From positions 62,001 through 126,000 of the forward strand of contig WGMO01000015.1 in assembly GCA_016125075.1 (NCBI GenBank): a DNA stretch of 64,000 nucleotides. The letters are read 5' to 3'. Each line of letters begins with the position of its first letter. The first letter of the stretch is position 1. The stretch comes from Terrimonas sp. (lineage in GTDB: Bacteria > Bacteroidota > Bacteroidia > Chitinophagales > Chitinophagaceae). Both the position numbers and the translations under genes were made by a program. Under the pieces are notes generated by a model. It was not told the origin of the DNA and did no database searches. It saw nothing but the letters and a program-made list of their open reading frames with translations. Positions 36,688 to 45,938 of this stretch are shown here, in pieces.

Positions 36688-38229
36688 TCATAGAGGGATA
36701 TTGCCATGTTTCTTTCTCGGCCGCTTCACCACTTTATTTTCCAGCATGGCAAATGCTTTGATCAGTTTTTTCCTTGTTTCTTTGGGTTCGATCACTTCAT
36801 CAATAAAACCCCGTTCTGCAGCAAGATAGGGGGTGGCGAATTTTTCGGCATATTCAGCTTCCTTTTCAAGTAATTTCCCGGCGGGGTCGCTGGCTTCGGC
36901 AATTTCTTTTTTGAAAATGATCTCACTGGCACCCTTTGCACCCATCACGGCAATCTCGGCACAAGGCCATGCATAATTCATATCGGCACCGATGTGTTTT
37001 GAATTCATAACATCGTAGGCACCCCCATAGGCTTTGCGGGTGATGACGGTCACCCGGGGCACGGTAGCTTCGCTCAGTGCATACAGGAGTTTTGCCCCGT
37101 TGGTGATGATGCCATTCCATTCCTGGTCCGTACCGGGCAGGAAACCGGGAACATCCACAAGCACCAGCAGGGGGATATTAAAACAATCACAGAAACGGGT
37201 AAACCTTGCACCTTTCCGGGAACTGTTAATATCCAGTACTCCGGCAAGGCTCATGGGTTGGTTTGCCACAATGCCGATACTGCGACCGGCCAGTCTTGCA
37301 AATCCTATCACGATATTTTCCGCATATTCTTTCTGTACTTCAAAAAAACTGTCCTGGTCACAGATCCCTTCAATCACATCCCGCATATCGTAGGGATGGC
37401 TGGCGATATCCGGCACCAGGGTATTCAGTATTTCCCTGGTTTCATCCCCTAACGCATAAGGAAGTTTTGGAACAATATCTTCGCAGTTCTGGGGCCAGTA
37501 GCTCAATAGTTTCTTAACCTGTTCAATACAATCCATATCATTGGATGCGGTCAGGTGGGTAACGCCCGATTTGGAAGAATGGGTGGAGGCCCCGCCCAGT
37601 TCTTCAAAGGTCACTTCCTCATTTGTCACGGTTTTTACCACATTCGGACCGGTTACAAACATGTAACTGGTATCCTGTACCATGATAGTGAAATCGGTGA
37701 TGGCCGGTGAATACACGGCCCCGCCGGCGCAGGGTCCCATGATCGCCGAGACCTGGGGGATGACACCGGAGGATTGAACGTTTCTAAAAAAGATATCTGC
37801 ATATCCGCCCAGGGAGCGGACGCCTTCCTGGATCCTTGCACCCCCGGAATCATTCAGTCCAATCATCGGGGCACCTCCCTTCATGGCCATGTCCATGATC
37901 TTGCAGATCTTTTCAGCGTGGGTTTCTGACAGGGCACCGCCGAAAACGGTAAAATCCTGGGCAAAAACATAAACCAGCCTTCCATTCACTGTACCATAGC
38001 CGGTAATCACGCCGTCACCATAAAATTGCTGGTCCTCCATGCCGAAATCCCTGGTACGGTGTACCACCAGGGCGCCGATCTCTTCAAAGGAGCCGGGATC
38101 CATCAATAAGCTGATGCGTTCCCGCGCGGTAAGTTTTCCTTTCTTATGCTGTGCTTCGATTCTTTTCGCACCACCGCCCATTTTTCCTTCCGCGACCTTT
38201 TTGTTCAGTATGTCTATTTTCGATTTCAT
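36688..38229 (-). CDS. Acyl-CoA carboxylase carboxyltransferase (beta) subunit, PccB-like
   Basis: This 513-residue subunit transfers CO2 from carboxybiotin to an acyl-CoA (propionyl- or acetyl-CoA). '[22 protein letters not shown]' at the start is typical of PccB/MmdA. Both halves of the crotonase-like fold are seen: '[20 protein letters not shown]', '[12 protein letters not shown]', '[16 protein letters not shown]', and '[19 protein letters not shown]'. It is the last gene of a three-gene operon, 11 bp after accC. Specificity between propionyl-CoA and acetyl-CoA cannot be fixed from sequence reading alone. Confidence 0.93.
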   Translation of the reverse strand: MKSKIDILNKKVAEGKMGGGAKRIEAQHKKGKLTARERISLLMDPGSFEEIGALVVHRTRDFGMEDQQFYGDGVITGYGTVNGRLVYVFAQDFTVFGGALSETHAEKICKIMDMAMKGGAPMIGLNDSGGARIQEGVRSLGGYADIFFRNVQSSGVIPQVSAIMGPCAGGAVYSPAITDFTIMVQDTSYMFVTGPNVVKTVTNEEVTFEELGGASTHSSKSGVTHLTASNDMDCIEQVKKLLSYWPQNCEDIVPKLPYALGDETREILNTLVPDIASHPYDMRDVIEGICDQDSFFEVQKEYAENIVIGFARLAGRSIGIVANQPMSLAGVLDINSSRKGARFTRFCDCFNIPLLVLVDVPGFLPGTDQEWNGIITNGAKLLYALSEATVPRVTVITRKAYGGAYDVMNSKHIGADMNYAWPCAEIAVMGAKGASEIIFKKEIAEASDPAGKLLEKEAEYAEKFATPYLAAERGFIDEVIEPKETRKKLIKAFAMLENKVVKRPRKKHGNIPL

Positions 38230-38240
38230 ACTTTATCTTT

Positions 38241-39713
38241 TTATGCCAGTCTTCTTTTCCAGCTGGTAGTTTTATGTTCAACCGGTTTTAAAACTGTTTG
38301 TTGTTCCAGCCAGTAATGGATGGCGACCATAGCAGCTATTTCAGCATTGGCTTTTTGTTTTTCCTTTATTTTTTCGGGGGTATAATGGTTCTTTACAAAA
38401 TGCGTATCAAAATGCCCGCTGATAAATGCATCATGTTCAAATACAAAACTTCCAAAGGGCAGGGTGGTGGAGAGGCCTTCTATTTTGTATGAACGGATAG
38501 CTTCCTTCATTTTCTGTATGGCTTCCATCCTGTTGTTACCATGGGTGACCAGTTTGGCGATCATCGGGTCATAATAGATGGGGATGGTCATGCCTTCCCT
38601 GTAACCATCATCGACCCGGATCCCTTCCCCTTTCGGGGTTTCATAGATAGTCAGCTTACCGATCGATGGGAGAAAATTATTCAGGGGGTCTTCGGCATAA
38701 ACCCTTAATTCAAGCGCATGCCCCTGGATGGAAAGGTCGTCCTGGGTAAACCCAAGTGGTTCACCCCTTGCTATTTTGATCTGTTCCTCCACCAGGTCAA
38801 TACCGGTGATCATTTCGGTCACGGGGTGTTCCACCTGCAGCCGGGTATTCATCTCGAGAAAATAGAATTTCAGTTTATCATCCACGAGGAATTCCACCGT
38901 TCCGGTACTGGTATAGTTACAGGATTTTGCGACCATCACGGCAGCTTCTCCCATTTTTTTTCGCAGGGCAGGGCTTACGACGGCAGAGGGAGATTCCTCC
39001 ACCACTTTCTGGTGGCGCCGCTGTATGCTGCATTCTCTTTCAAACAGGTGTACAACATTACCCTGCTGGTCGGCCAGCACCTGTATTTCGATATGACGGG
39101 GAGAGGTCACATATTTTTCAATGAAAACGGAACCATCACCAAAGGATGCCTGTGCTTCGCTGATGGCGCGTTTCATCTGTTCTTCGAGGTCTGCTTCTTT
39201 TTCGACGATCCGCATACCCTTACCCCCGCCACCGGCAGAAGCCTTGATCAAAACAGGGTATCCGATACTGTTAGCCGTTTCCTTTGCCAGGGCAATATCG
39301 CCAATGGCTTTGTCAATGCCCGGCACCATGGGGATATCATATTTTTTCACACATTCCTTGGCGGCCAGTTTTGAACCCATAATACGCATCGCTTCCGGCC
39401 CCGGGCCAATAAAGGTGATCCCGGCATCGGTAACCGCCTGTGCAAAATCTGCATTCTCACTCAGGAAACCATACCCGGGGTGGATGCCGTCTACCCCCAG
39501 TTCTTTGCAGAATGCAATTATTTTTTTCCCATCCAGGTAGGATTCAGACGAAGGGGCCGGTCCGAGACATACGGCTTCATCGGCAAAAAGCACATGCGGG
39601 GCATTGCGGTCTGCATCCGAATAGACGGCTACAGACTGGATACCCATCTTACGAATGGTACGCATGATGCGGAGAGCAATTTCGCCACGGTTGGCTACTA
39701 ATATCTTTTTCAT
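38241..39713 (-). CDS. accC: Biotin carboxylase subunit
   Basis: This 490-residue ATP-grasp enzyme carboxylates biotin on the carrier protein using bicarbonate and ATP. It begins MKKILVANRGEIALRIMRT (start ATG 39711-39713; a second ATG two codons earlier is possible). Motifs are 'HPGYGFLSENADFA', the ATP-binding glycine loop 'KASAGGGGKGMRIV', 'RECSIQRRHQKVVEESPS' and 'EMNTRLQVEHPVTEMITG'. It is somewhat longer than E. coli AccC, as is usual for propionyl-CoA-type carboxylases. Middle gene of the operon. Confidence 0.95.
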   Translation of the reverse strand: MKKILVANRGEIALRIMRTIRKMGIQSVAVYSDADRNAPHVLFADEAVCLGPAPSSESYLDGKKIIAFCKELGVDGIHPGYGFLSENADFAQAVTDAGITFIGPGPEAMRIMGSKLAAKECVKKYDIPMVPGIDKAIGDIALAKETANSIGYPVLIKASAGGGGKGMRIVEKEADLEEQMKRAISEAQASFGDGSVFIEKYVTSPRHIEIQVLADQQGNVVHLFERECSIQRRHQKVVEESPSAVVSPALRKKMGEAAVMVAKSCNYTSTGTVEFLVDDKLKFYFLEMNTRLQVEHPVTEMITGIDLVEEQIKIARGEPLGFTQDDLSIQGHALELRVYAEDPLNNFLPSIGKLTIYETPKGEGIRVDDGYREGMTIPIYYDPMIAKLVTHGNNRMEAIQKMKEAIRSYKIEGLSTTLPFGSFVFEHDAFISGHFDTHFVKNHYTPEKIKEKQKANAEIAAMVAIHYWLEQQTVLKPVEHKTTSWKRRLA

Positions 39714-39726
39714 GTTCATGGTTGCT

Positions 39727-40218
39727 TTAAGAATCCAGTTCTACCAACAGCTGCCCTTTTTCAACCGCTTCGCCCGCTTTTACGGCGATTCTTTTGATAG
39801 AGGCATCGGCGTGGATCATGATACTGTTTTCCATTTTCATAGCCACCAGTATCAGGATCTTGTCTCCTTTTTTCAAAACCTGTCCTTCTGTAACATTGAT
39901 TTCCAGCACCAGACCGGGCATCGGTGCTTTCACTTCACTGATCTGCTTTGTTGCATTTTTCCCGAATCCCATTTTTTCCAACACCGCATCCATTTCGCTT
40001 TTGACCCGGACGGGAAAAACAGTTCCCTCCACTTCCACGGCAAATGTTCTGGACTGCAGATCGGCTGCAATCATTTTAACATTAACCGAACGGTGGTTTT
40101 TTATGATATGATAGGTGCCGGGTCCTGTTGCTACCAGGTTGGCAGCAGCAATTTCTTCAGCGGTAAAAGAAAATTCCTCTTCACCGATGCTGACCTTAAA
40201 TTCCCTGATTTTTTCCAT
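39727..40218 (-). CDS. Biotin carboxyl carrier protein of the acyl-CoA carboxylase
   Basis: In this 163-residue protein, the last ~75 residues form a biotinyl domain: 'VKAPMPGLVLEINVTEGQVLKKG' and the biotinylation site 'ILVAMKMENS' (Lys in AMKM). The N-terminal half is a spacer with a small beta-rich fold. First gene of the three-subunit carboxylase operon, 13 bp before accC. Its leader up to 40424 contains a long inverted repeat belonging to gdhA termination. Confidence 0.93.
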   Translation of the reverse strand: MEKIREFKVSIGEEEFSFTAEEIAAANLVATGPGTYHIIKNHRSVNVKMIAADLQSRTFAVEVEGTVFPVRVKSEMDAVLEKMGFGKNATKQISEVKAPMPGLVLEINVTEGQVLKKGDKILILVAMKMENSIMIHADASIKRIAVKAGEAVEKGQLLVELDS

Positions 40219-40360
40219 TGGTTGCGTTTACGATGATTACAATCCAGGTACTTATGCCCTGTGAAAGAAGGAGTCTGCTAATTTTTTATCATTTGTAATT
40301 TAAAGGATGTTACCGAATTCACCAATATAGAATGGGTTAATATCTTGTGATAGGAGCAAG

Positions 40361-40400
40361 GATATAAAGCGTGGCGGAGGATTCCGGCACGCTTTATATC
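40361..40400. terminator. Long perfect inverted repeat downstream of gdhA
   Basis: GATATAAAGCGTG (40361-40373) and CACGCTTTATATC (40388-40400) form a 13-bp perfect stem with a 14-nt loop. It lies 24 bp past the gdhA stop codon and upstream of the carboxylase operon. No T-run follows on the minus strand, so it could be a terminator or an mRNA 3'-end stabiliser. Confidence 0.6.
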
Positions 40401-40424
40401 GGTATGATTTGTTTTTTCAATAAA

Positions 40425-41777
40425 CTATACATGGCCTTCCGCCAGCATGGCATCAGCCACCCGCACAAACCCGGCAATATTGGCTCCTTTTACATAATCG
40501 ATCGTACCGTCTTCTTTCCTGCCAAATTTTTTGCACTGCTCATGAATGTTATGCATGATCACCTTTAAGCGGTTTTCCACTTCTTCCCTTGTCCAGTAGA
40601 GGCGCAGGGAATTCTGTGACATTTCGAGACCGGAAGCCGCTACACCTCCTGCATTGGAAGCCTTACCCGGAGCATATAATACCCCGTTAGCTTGTAAGTA
40701 GCTGATGGCGGCCGGTGTTGTGGGCATGTTGGCACCTTCGGCCACCAGTGTACAACCATTTCTGACCAGCAAACGGGCATCTTTTTCATCCAGTTCGTTC
40801 TGAACGGCACAGGGCAGGGCCACATCACAGGGTATTTTCCAGGGTTTCTCCCCGGCATAATAGGGACAGCCATATTTTTCAGCATAGGCGGAAATCCTTC
40901 CCCGTTCCACATTTTTCAAATGCATGATATAGGCCAGCTTTTCCGTATCAATGCCATCGGGGTCATAAATAAAGCCATCGCTGTCGGAAGCCGTCAGGGG
41001 GATACCGCCAAATGCAATTGTTTTTTCTATTGCATACTGGGCAACATTGCCACTGCCGGAGATCACTACTTTTTTATTTTTGATACTGTCTCCATTCTTT
41101 TTCAGCATTTCATCGACAAAATACAATAAGCCATAACCGGTGGCTTCGGGCCGTATAAGGCTACCACCATAGGCATAACCTTTGCCGGTGAGGATACCGT
41201 TGAACTGGTTGGCCAGCCTTTTATATTGCCCAAAAAGGTAACCGATTTCCCGGGCACCGACACCGATATCACCTGCCGGTATATCTGTGTCCTTCCCGAT
41301 ATGACGGAACAATTCTGTCATATAACTCTGACAGAACCGCATTACTTCTTTGTCTGATTTTCCCTTCGGGTCAAAATCGGCTCCGCCCTTGCCACCGCCC
41401 ATGGGAAGGGTGGTGAGCGAGTTTTTGAAGACCTGTTCAAAGGCCAGGAACTTAAGGATGCTCAGGGTGACATTTGGATGAAACCTAAGCCCGCCTTTAT
41501 AAGGCCCGATGGCACTGTTCATTTGTACCCGGTACCCCCGGTTCACCCGGTAATTACCTTCGTCATCCACCCAGGGAACACGAAAGATCATGATCCTTTC
41601 CGCTTCGATCATCCTTTCCAGGATATTGGCTTTTACATATTCAGGATGTTCTTCCATAAAGGGAATGACAGCCATTGCCACTTCATGTACCGCCTGGAGG
41701 AATTCAGGCTGTGCAGGGTTTCGCCGCTCTACCATCTCCATAAAGCTCCTGGTAGCGGGCTCTTTTATACTGTTCAT
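40425..41777 (-). CDS. gdhA: NADP-type glutamate dehydrogenase
   Basis: This 450-residue enzyme reversibly aminates 2-oxoglutarate to glutamate. The start at 41775-41777 (MNSIKEPATRSFMEMVERRN) matches hexameric class I GDH; the frame extends to 41846 with unrelated residues. Substrate-binding 'GYRVQMNSAIGPYKGGLRFHP' and catalytic 'LPMGGGKGGADFDPKGKSD' lysines, 'TDIPAGDIGVGAREIGYLFG', and the Rossmann 'VISGSGNVAQYAIEK' are all intact. The E. coli-like length and motifs favour NADP. A -7 element and a GGGGT-N6-ACCCC inverted repeat are upstream. Confidence 0.96.
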   Translation of the reverse strand: MNSIKEPATRSFMEMVERRNPAQPEFLQAVHEVAMAVIPFMEEHPEYVKANILERMIEAERIMIFRVPWVDDEGNYRVNRGYRVQMNSAIGPYKGGLRFHPNVTLSILKFLAFEQVFKNSLTTLPMGGGKGGADFDPKGKSDKEVMRFCQSYMTELFRHIGKDTDIPAGDIGVGAREIGYLFGQYKRLANQFNGILTGKGYAYGGSLIRPEATGYGLLYFVDEMLKKNGDSIKNKKVVISGSGNVAQYAIEKTIAFGGIPLTASDSDGFIYDPDGIDTEKLAYIMHLKNVERGRISAYAEKYGCPYYAGEKPWKIPCDVALPCAVQNELDEKDARLLVRNGCTLVAEGANMPTTPAAISYLQANGVLYAPGKASNAGGVAASGLEMSQNSLRLYWTREEVENRLKVIMHNIHEQCKKFGRKEDGTIDYVKGANIAGFVRVADAMLAEGHV

Positions 41778-41821
41778 AAATACAATTTTTATGGTGAAGC
41801 AATCTAAAACGCATTTTGGAA

Positions 41822-41851
41822 GGGGTTGAATTACCCCAATTGGCAAAGCTA
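41822..41851 (-). promoter_or_regulatory. gdhA -7 element with inverted repeat in the leader
   Basis: TAGCTTTG (minus strand, 41844-41851) matches TAnnTTTG. Immediately downstream, GGGGT-N6-ACCCC (41822-41837) is an inverted repeat around the expected transcript start, a possible operator. No -33 TTG is evident. Confidence 0.45.
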
Positions 41852-42003
41852 ATAAGGTTTAATCCGGCCCTTTCTGAGCGAAATCAGTCTATTATATGTT
41901 TCTGCTCCTGTTTGAAAAGACGGTTTGTGGAGGTCTTGTTGGTAATTTCAGATATATTTTGTTTAACTTAACAGGTATTAATTTCACCAAAATCAAAACA
42001 ATT

Positions 42004-42435
42004 ATGAACACAAACAAATTTCTCGTTGGAGGAATTGTTGGCGGTATTGCCAATTTCCTTCTTGGCTGGGTAGTTTGGGGTATGTTACTGATGAGTTTTA
42101 TGAAAGATCATACAACGGCAGCCGGAAAAGCAGTGATGCGTGCCGATGATGATATGGTCTGGTGGGCGCTGATAATTGGTAACCTGGCGCTGGGTTTCCT
42201 GCTTTCTTATGTACTGAACAAATCTGGGGTAAAATCCGCGGGCTCCGGGGCGGCAACAGGTGCAGCGGTGGGTTTATTTGTTGGTATTGCCATTGATCTC
42301 TTTAATTATGCTATGATGGATATGAGTGATACAACCGCCATTGTGGTCGATGTTCTTGCCGGTGTTGTTGTTTCTGCGATTGTGGGCGCGATTATTGGCT
42401 GGCTCAATGGCAGGGGCGCCAGTGCTGCTGGTTGA
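42004..42435 (+). CDS. Glycine/alanine-rich four-helix membrane protein, unknown function
   Basis: The protein has 143 residues from ATG 42004 (MNTNKFLVGGIVGGIANFLL); the frame opens at 41896, but that part is not protein-like. Four transmembrane segments are predicted by eye: ~7-30, ~50-68, ~78-98 and ~107-133, with small-residue motifs 'GSGAATGAAVGLFVGIA' and 'AGVVVSAIVGAIIGW' suited to tight helix packing. I recognise no function. It is monocistronic, with a terminator just after it. Confidence 0.7.
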   Translation: MNTNKFLVGGIVGGIANFLLGWVVWGMLLMSFMKDHTTAAGKAVMRADDDMVWWALIIGNLALGFLLSYVLNKSGVKSAGSGAATGAAVGLFVGIAIDLFNYAMMDMSDTTAIVVDVLAGVVVSAIVGAIIGWLNGRGASAAG

Positions 42436-42456
42436 TAAACTGAAAACATTGAAAAA

Positions 42457-42484
42457 TAAACCCCCGTTGAAAAACGGGGTTTAT
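42457..42484 (+). terminator. Intrinsic terminator after the four-helix membrane protein gene
   Basis: ATAAACCCCCGTT and AACGGGGTTTAT pair into a 12-bp stem (42457-42484) with A-rich and T-rich flanks. Confidence 0.8.
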
Positions 42485-42540
42485 TAAAATCGGCTTTTTT
42501 TCTTAATCAATTATTATAATTGAAACTTAAACCAACTGCA

Positions 42541-43500
42541 ATGAAAAAGATTTTTTCTTTCTTCTTACTATTGATTTTCCCTGTTTTAATAATTTTTTAT
42601 GCCTGTTCCAGCCCCACGGCCCCCACTGCTATTTCAAAAGAGGATTCGATTCAACATCTCTGGGACCGGGGTAATTACCTGGTGCATTCCGTTGTGAATT
42701 GCGTGGACTGCCACAGCAAACTGGACTTCAATAAATTTTCCTTTCCCATGGTGCCGGGCACAGAGGGGATGGGGGGATTTGCGGTGCATGAATTAATGGA
42801 TGATATTCCCGGAAAAATATTCATTCCCAATATTACCCCTTATGCTTTAAAGGACTGGACCGATGAAGAGATCGCCAGGGCCATGACCCGGGGGATTAAC
42901 AAAAGAGGCGATACCCTTTTCCCGATGATGCCTTATCATGGATTGAGCCATATGGCAAAATCGGATGTAGATGCCGTTATTACCTATCTCCGGAAATTGA
43001 AACCTATTGCCAACGATGTGCCGCCCCACCAGTTGTTTGTCCCGGCATCGGTTTTCGGGCCCTTACCGGATAATGATTATCATAACAATACTTTACCGGA
43101 TACAACAGATGCTGTAAAATATGGCCAGTACCTGGTGAGCATCGCCCATTGTACCGATTGTCATACACAATTTACCAAGGAAGGGGCGCCGGACATGACG
43201 AAATACCTGGCCGGAGGACAGCATTTCAAATTACCCACTTTCGAAGTAACAGTGGCCAATATTACCCCGGACAAGGAAACCGGGATCGGCGCCTGGACGG
43301 AGGACATGTTCCTGGCTAAATTCAGGACCAATGCCAGTGCAGAAACAGTCAATGCCGATCATGGAAAATTCGGCACCCTGATGCCCTGGACTTTTTTCGG
43401 GACCATGCGTGACAAAGACCTGAAAGCGATCTATGCATACCTGCGTACAATACCCCCGGTCAACAATAAGATCGATAAATGGGGGATTGCAAAAAACTAA
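42541..43500 (+). CDS. Dihaem cytochrome c lipoprotein
   Basis: This 319-residue protein (from ATG 42541) has a lipoprotein signal peptide ending 'IIFYACSS'. Two CXXCH haem-binding motifs are visible: 'VVNCVDCHSKLD' and 'IAHCTDCHTQFT'. Each is followed by a Met-containing segment ('TLFPMMPYHGLSHMA' and 'GTLMPWTFFGTM') that can supply the axial ligand. Such dihaem proteins pass electrons from periplasmic dehydrogenases to terminal oxidases. A Tat-exported molybdoenzyme is present in the window, but nothing links the two physically. Confidence 0.92.
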   Translation: MKKIFSFFLLLIFPVLIIFYACSSPTAPTAISKEDSIQHLWDRGNYLVHSVVNCVDCHSKLDFNKFSFPMVPGTEGMGGFAVHELMDDIPGKIFIPNITPYALKDWTDEEIARAMTRGINKRGDTLFPMMPYHGLSHMAKSDVDAVITYLRKLKPIANDVPPHQLFVPASVFGPLPDNDYHNNTLPDTTDAVKYGQYLVSIAHCTDCHTQFTKEGAPDMTKYLAGGQHFKLPTFEVTVANITPDKETGIGAWTEDMFLAKFRTNASAETVNADHGKFGTLMPWTFFGTMRDKDLKAIYAYLRTIPPVNNKIDKWGIAKN

Positions 43501-43506
43501 CCCAAC

Positions 43507-43540
43507 AAAAAAATCCGCCATCGAAAATGGCGGATTTTTT
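43507..43540. terminator. Bidirectional terminator between cytochrome and amidohydrolase genes
   Basis: AAATCCGCCAT and ATGGCGGATTT form a perfect stem with a CGAAA loop; A-run on the left and T-run on the right serve both converging genes. Confidence 0.9.
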
Positions 43541-43554
43541 AAAACTTTTTGGCT

Positions 43555-45279
43555 TTATGGTTTGAAATACACTTTGCTGATCTTTCCATTTTCGATATAA
43601 TAGATAGCAATACCTTTAAGCGTATCGGGCCCTAAACCCCTCACTTCTTCCTGGTCAATCACCATATTCCCGGATATGATCCTGTTCACCAGCCGGCAAT
43701 AAAGCCCCTTTGATTGTGCAACAAACTGGTAGGCCTTTCGCATAGCATCCTTTCCTTTTATTTGTAAGGTATTCGGGAACTGGTAGATTTCCACATCATC
43801 GGCATAGGGTGCAAGAAAAGCTTCCAGGTTATGGGCATTATAGGCATTGAGTTGTTCCTGGGCCAGCATTTCCGGTTTATTTTTTACAAAAGATGATGGT
43901 GGGAAGGCATAACCTTTATTGATCACCCAGTCTATCTTTTGCCAGTTGGCCAGGTCTTCCAAAGGGCTGGCATCCAGTATCAGCATATTAGCTAATTTAT
44001 TTTTCGCGATGCTTCCCCAGTCATTTTCTTCCCCGATGGCTTTTGCCCCGTTGATCGTAGCGGCTTCCAGCAATTGCCAGTTATTCATTCCAGCAGCCTG
44101 CATGGCTTCCAGTTCCAGGAAAAAAGAACTGGCATGCTGGGTCCCAATATTGCCCGCATCGGTACCAGCGGCAATGACCACGCCGGCATCCACCAGCAGT
44201 TTCAGGTTGACCTGCATGATGGAATCTGCTTTTTTCTCCCTTGCCATTTGCATCGGGCCCTGTATGCTTTTGATATAATTAGCAGCCAGTGCAGTGTCAG
44301 GTTGGGGATAGTCCAGTACCGTAGCAACGGTAGCGGGGTTGGCCTTCTCCAGTTCATAGGTCGAAAAATGATACTCATGTCCTAACACCTTACTATAGTT
44401 ACCCATCACCACAAGGGTGGGACATAGCACGGTCTTGTTTTTCAGAAGTAATTGTATAAAGTCCTTGCTGATCACTTCATCATCGATACTATGCACGAGG
44501 AAATCAGCACCGGCTTCTACGGCCAGTTGAGCCGTGATCCGTTGAGTGGCATGCACCGCCACCTGCAGGTTATGCTTATGCGCTTCATCAATGGCTGCTT
44601 TTACCAATGGCAAATTTTTCCTGGCCCCCTTTTCAAGGTCGGGGTCGGTTACAATATACCAGATCTTGATAAAATCGGCATGGAGGGGAATCTGATCCCT
44701 CACCGATTTACGGACTCCATCTTCTGAGAGCATCATGGCAAAAGGAGATTCATTACCCAGTTCCTTATAAGGGCCGGGTACATAGGTGGTGAGCAGGGGG
44801 CCCGTCATCCTGATCAGGGGGGCATCATTCTTCCTGTTGAAGGAGTCCCGTTGGGACAGAAAATGATAAGAGGAGCCAACATCAATAACCGAAGTAATGC
44901 CACAGCTGCTGTATCGGCGCAGAAAATCGTCCATGTGCTGGTGTACCCATTTCAGTTGTTCATCAAAGGGCCTGTATTTGCGCAGGTCAATAACATCAGG
45001 ACGCGCATAGAGGCCGCCACTTTGAAAAAAATGGACGTGTGCATCGGTGAAACCCGGCACCAGGAATTTGCCGGTGCCATCAATTACCGATAATCCATCA
45101 GTCGATCTGTCCTTCTTTGTTTTTTCGACAACAGCGATCCTGCCATCGGCTGTTATCACATCATAACCTGCCAACAGTTTTTTCTTTTCCACGTCGACTA
45201 CAGTAACATTCCTCACCAATACCTGGGCAGGCGAAACCTGGCAGATCCATAATAAAACAAAAATGGATAAATAACGCAT
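43555..45279 (-). CDS. Exported amidohydrolase with C-terminal SnoaL-like domain
   Basis: This 574-residue protein has a signal peptide (to ~residue 18). Residues ~20-440 form an imidazolonepropionase/prolidase-type amidohydrolase: metal-binding HVH (His81, His83), 'FIKIWYIV' (candidate carbamylated-Lys region), 'LQVAVHATQ', 'FLVHSIDDE' and 'IAAGTDAGNIGTQH' (metal-binding Asp). Residues ~455-574 ('LNAYNAHNLEAFLAPYADDVEIYQFPNT' pattern) are a nuclear-transport-factor-2/SnoaL-like domain. The fusion is uncommon. It may hydrolyse cyclic amides, dipeptides or lactones in the periplasm; substrate unknown. Confidence 0.9.
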   Translation of the reverse strand: MRYLSIFVLLWICQVSPAQVLVRNVTVVDVEKKKLLAGYDVITADGRIAVVEKTKKDRSTDGLSVIDGTGKFLVPGFTDAHVHFFQSGGLYARPDVIDLRKYRPFDEQLKWVHQHMDDFLRRYSSCGITSVIDVGSSYHFLSQRDSFNRKNDAPLIRMTGPLLTTYVPGPYKELGNESPFAMMLSEDGVRKSVRDQIPLHADFIKIWYIVTDPDLEKGARKNLPLVKAAIDEAHKHNLQVAVHATQRITAQLAVEAGADFLVHSIDDEVISKDFIQLLLKNKTVLCPTLVVMGNYSKVLGHEYHFSTYELEKANPATVATVLDYPQPDTALAANYIKSIQGPMQMAREKKADSIMQVNLKLLVDAGVVIAAGTDAGNIGTQHASSFFLELEAMQAAGMNNWQLLEAATINGAKAIGEENDWGSIAKNKLANMLILDASPLEDLANWQKIDWVINKGYAFPPSSFVKNKPEMLAQEQLNAYNAHNLEAFLAPYADDVEIYQFPNTLQIKGKDAMRKAYQFVAQSKGLYCRLVNRIISGNMVIDQEEVRGLGPDTLKGIAIYYIENGKISKVYFKP

Positions 45280-45341
45280 ATAAATATTTTCAAGGAAGAT
45301 AACGATTTTATGCCTGATGATTTTTTCGTGTTGTGGGAAGG

Positions 45342-45830
45342 CTAACAGTTATTTCGCATCCTGTATTCTGTGACAGTATAGCCACTGTCGTAGGCATTGG
45401 CAATCGTATTCACGAATGTATAACCCTGCTTCCGGTAAAAGTCTATGGCCGGTTGATTTCCTTTCACCACAAAGAGTTCTATACAGGAGAGTTGCAGTTC
45501 AACGGCTCGAAATTTTGCCAGTTCCAGTAATGTTTTACCGATGCCTTTTCCCCGGTACAGGCTGCGGATATAAATTTTACTCAGCCAGATCATATCCTTT
45601 TTTATTTCGAGCCCGAGGTAAGCAACCGGTACACCTGCATCTGTAACCAGGTAATATTCAAAATTATTTTGAACCTGTTCCAGCAGTGCAGGGAGGGATT
45701 GATAGTGATCGATAAAAAATCGGATCTGATCCATGGGCAGGAAGGAGCGATAATAGTCAGGGATGATCTCCTCTGCCAGGGCTGCGATGACGGACAGGTC
45801 ATCCCGCGTATGAATTCTTTGGATATACAT
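45342..45830 (-). CDS. GNAT-family N-acetyltransferase
   Basis: This 162-residue acetyltransferase contains the acetyl-CoA loop 'LYRGKGIGKTLLELA' (R-G-K-G-I-G), preceded by 'WLSKIYIRSLYR', and the closing 'GNQPAIDFYRKQGYTFV'. N-terminal 'EIIPDYYRSFLPMDQIRFFI' resembles PaiA-type enzymes. It is a soluble enzyme; substrate unknown. Confidence 0.9.
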   Translation of the reverse strand: MYIQRIHTRDDLSVIAALAEEIIPDYYRSFLPMDQIRFFIDHYQSLPALLEQVQNNFEYYLVTDAGVPVAYLGLEIKKDMIWLSKIYIRSLYRGKGIGKTLLELAKFRAVELQLSCIELFVVKGNQPAIDFYRKQGYTFVNTIANAYDSGYTVTEYRMRNNC

Positions 45831-45938
45831 CTCATGATAAATGTATAACTATTGGCATTAGGATTTGATCAATCTTTTCACCTGATATTTACAGTATCTT
45901 ACAAATAGATTTAATCCTTATTCTATCTTACTAGACGC

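Noticed and set aside
38718-39374. 218-residue plus-strand frame
   Set aside because: Entirely antisense to the well-supported accC gene; His/Phe-rich composition typical of a shadow frame.
39655-40236. 193-residue plus-strand frame
   Set aside because: Antisense to the biotin carrier gene, with an implausible Phe/His-rich composition.
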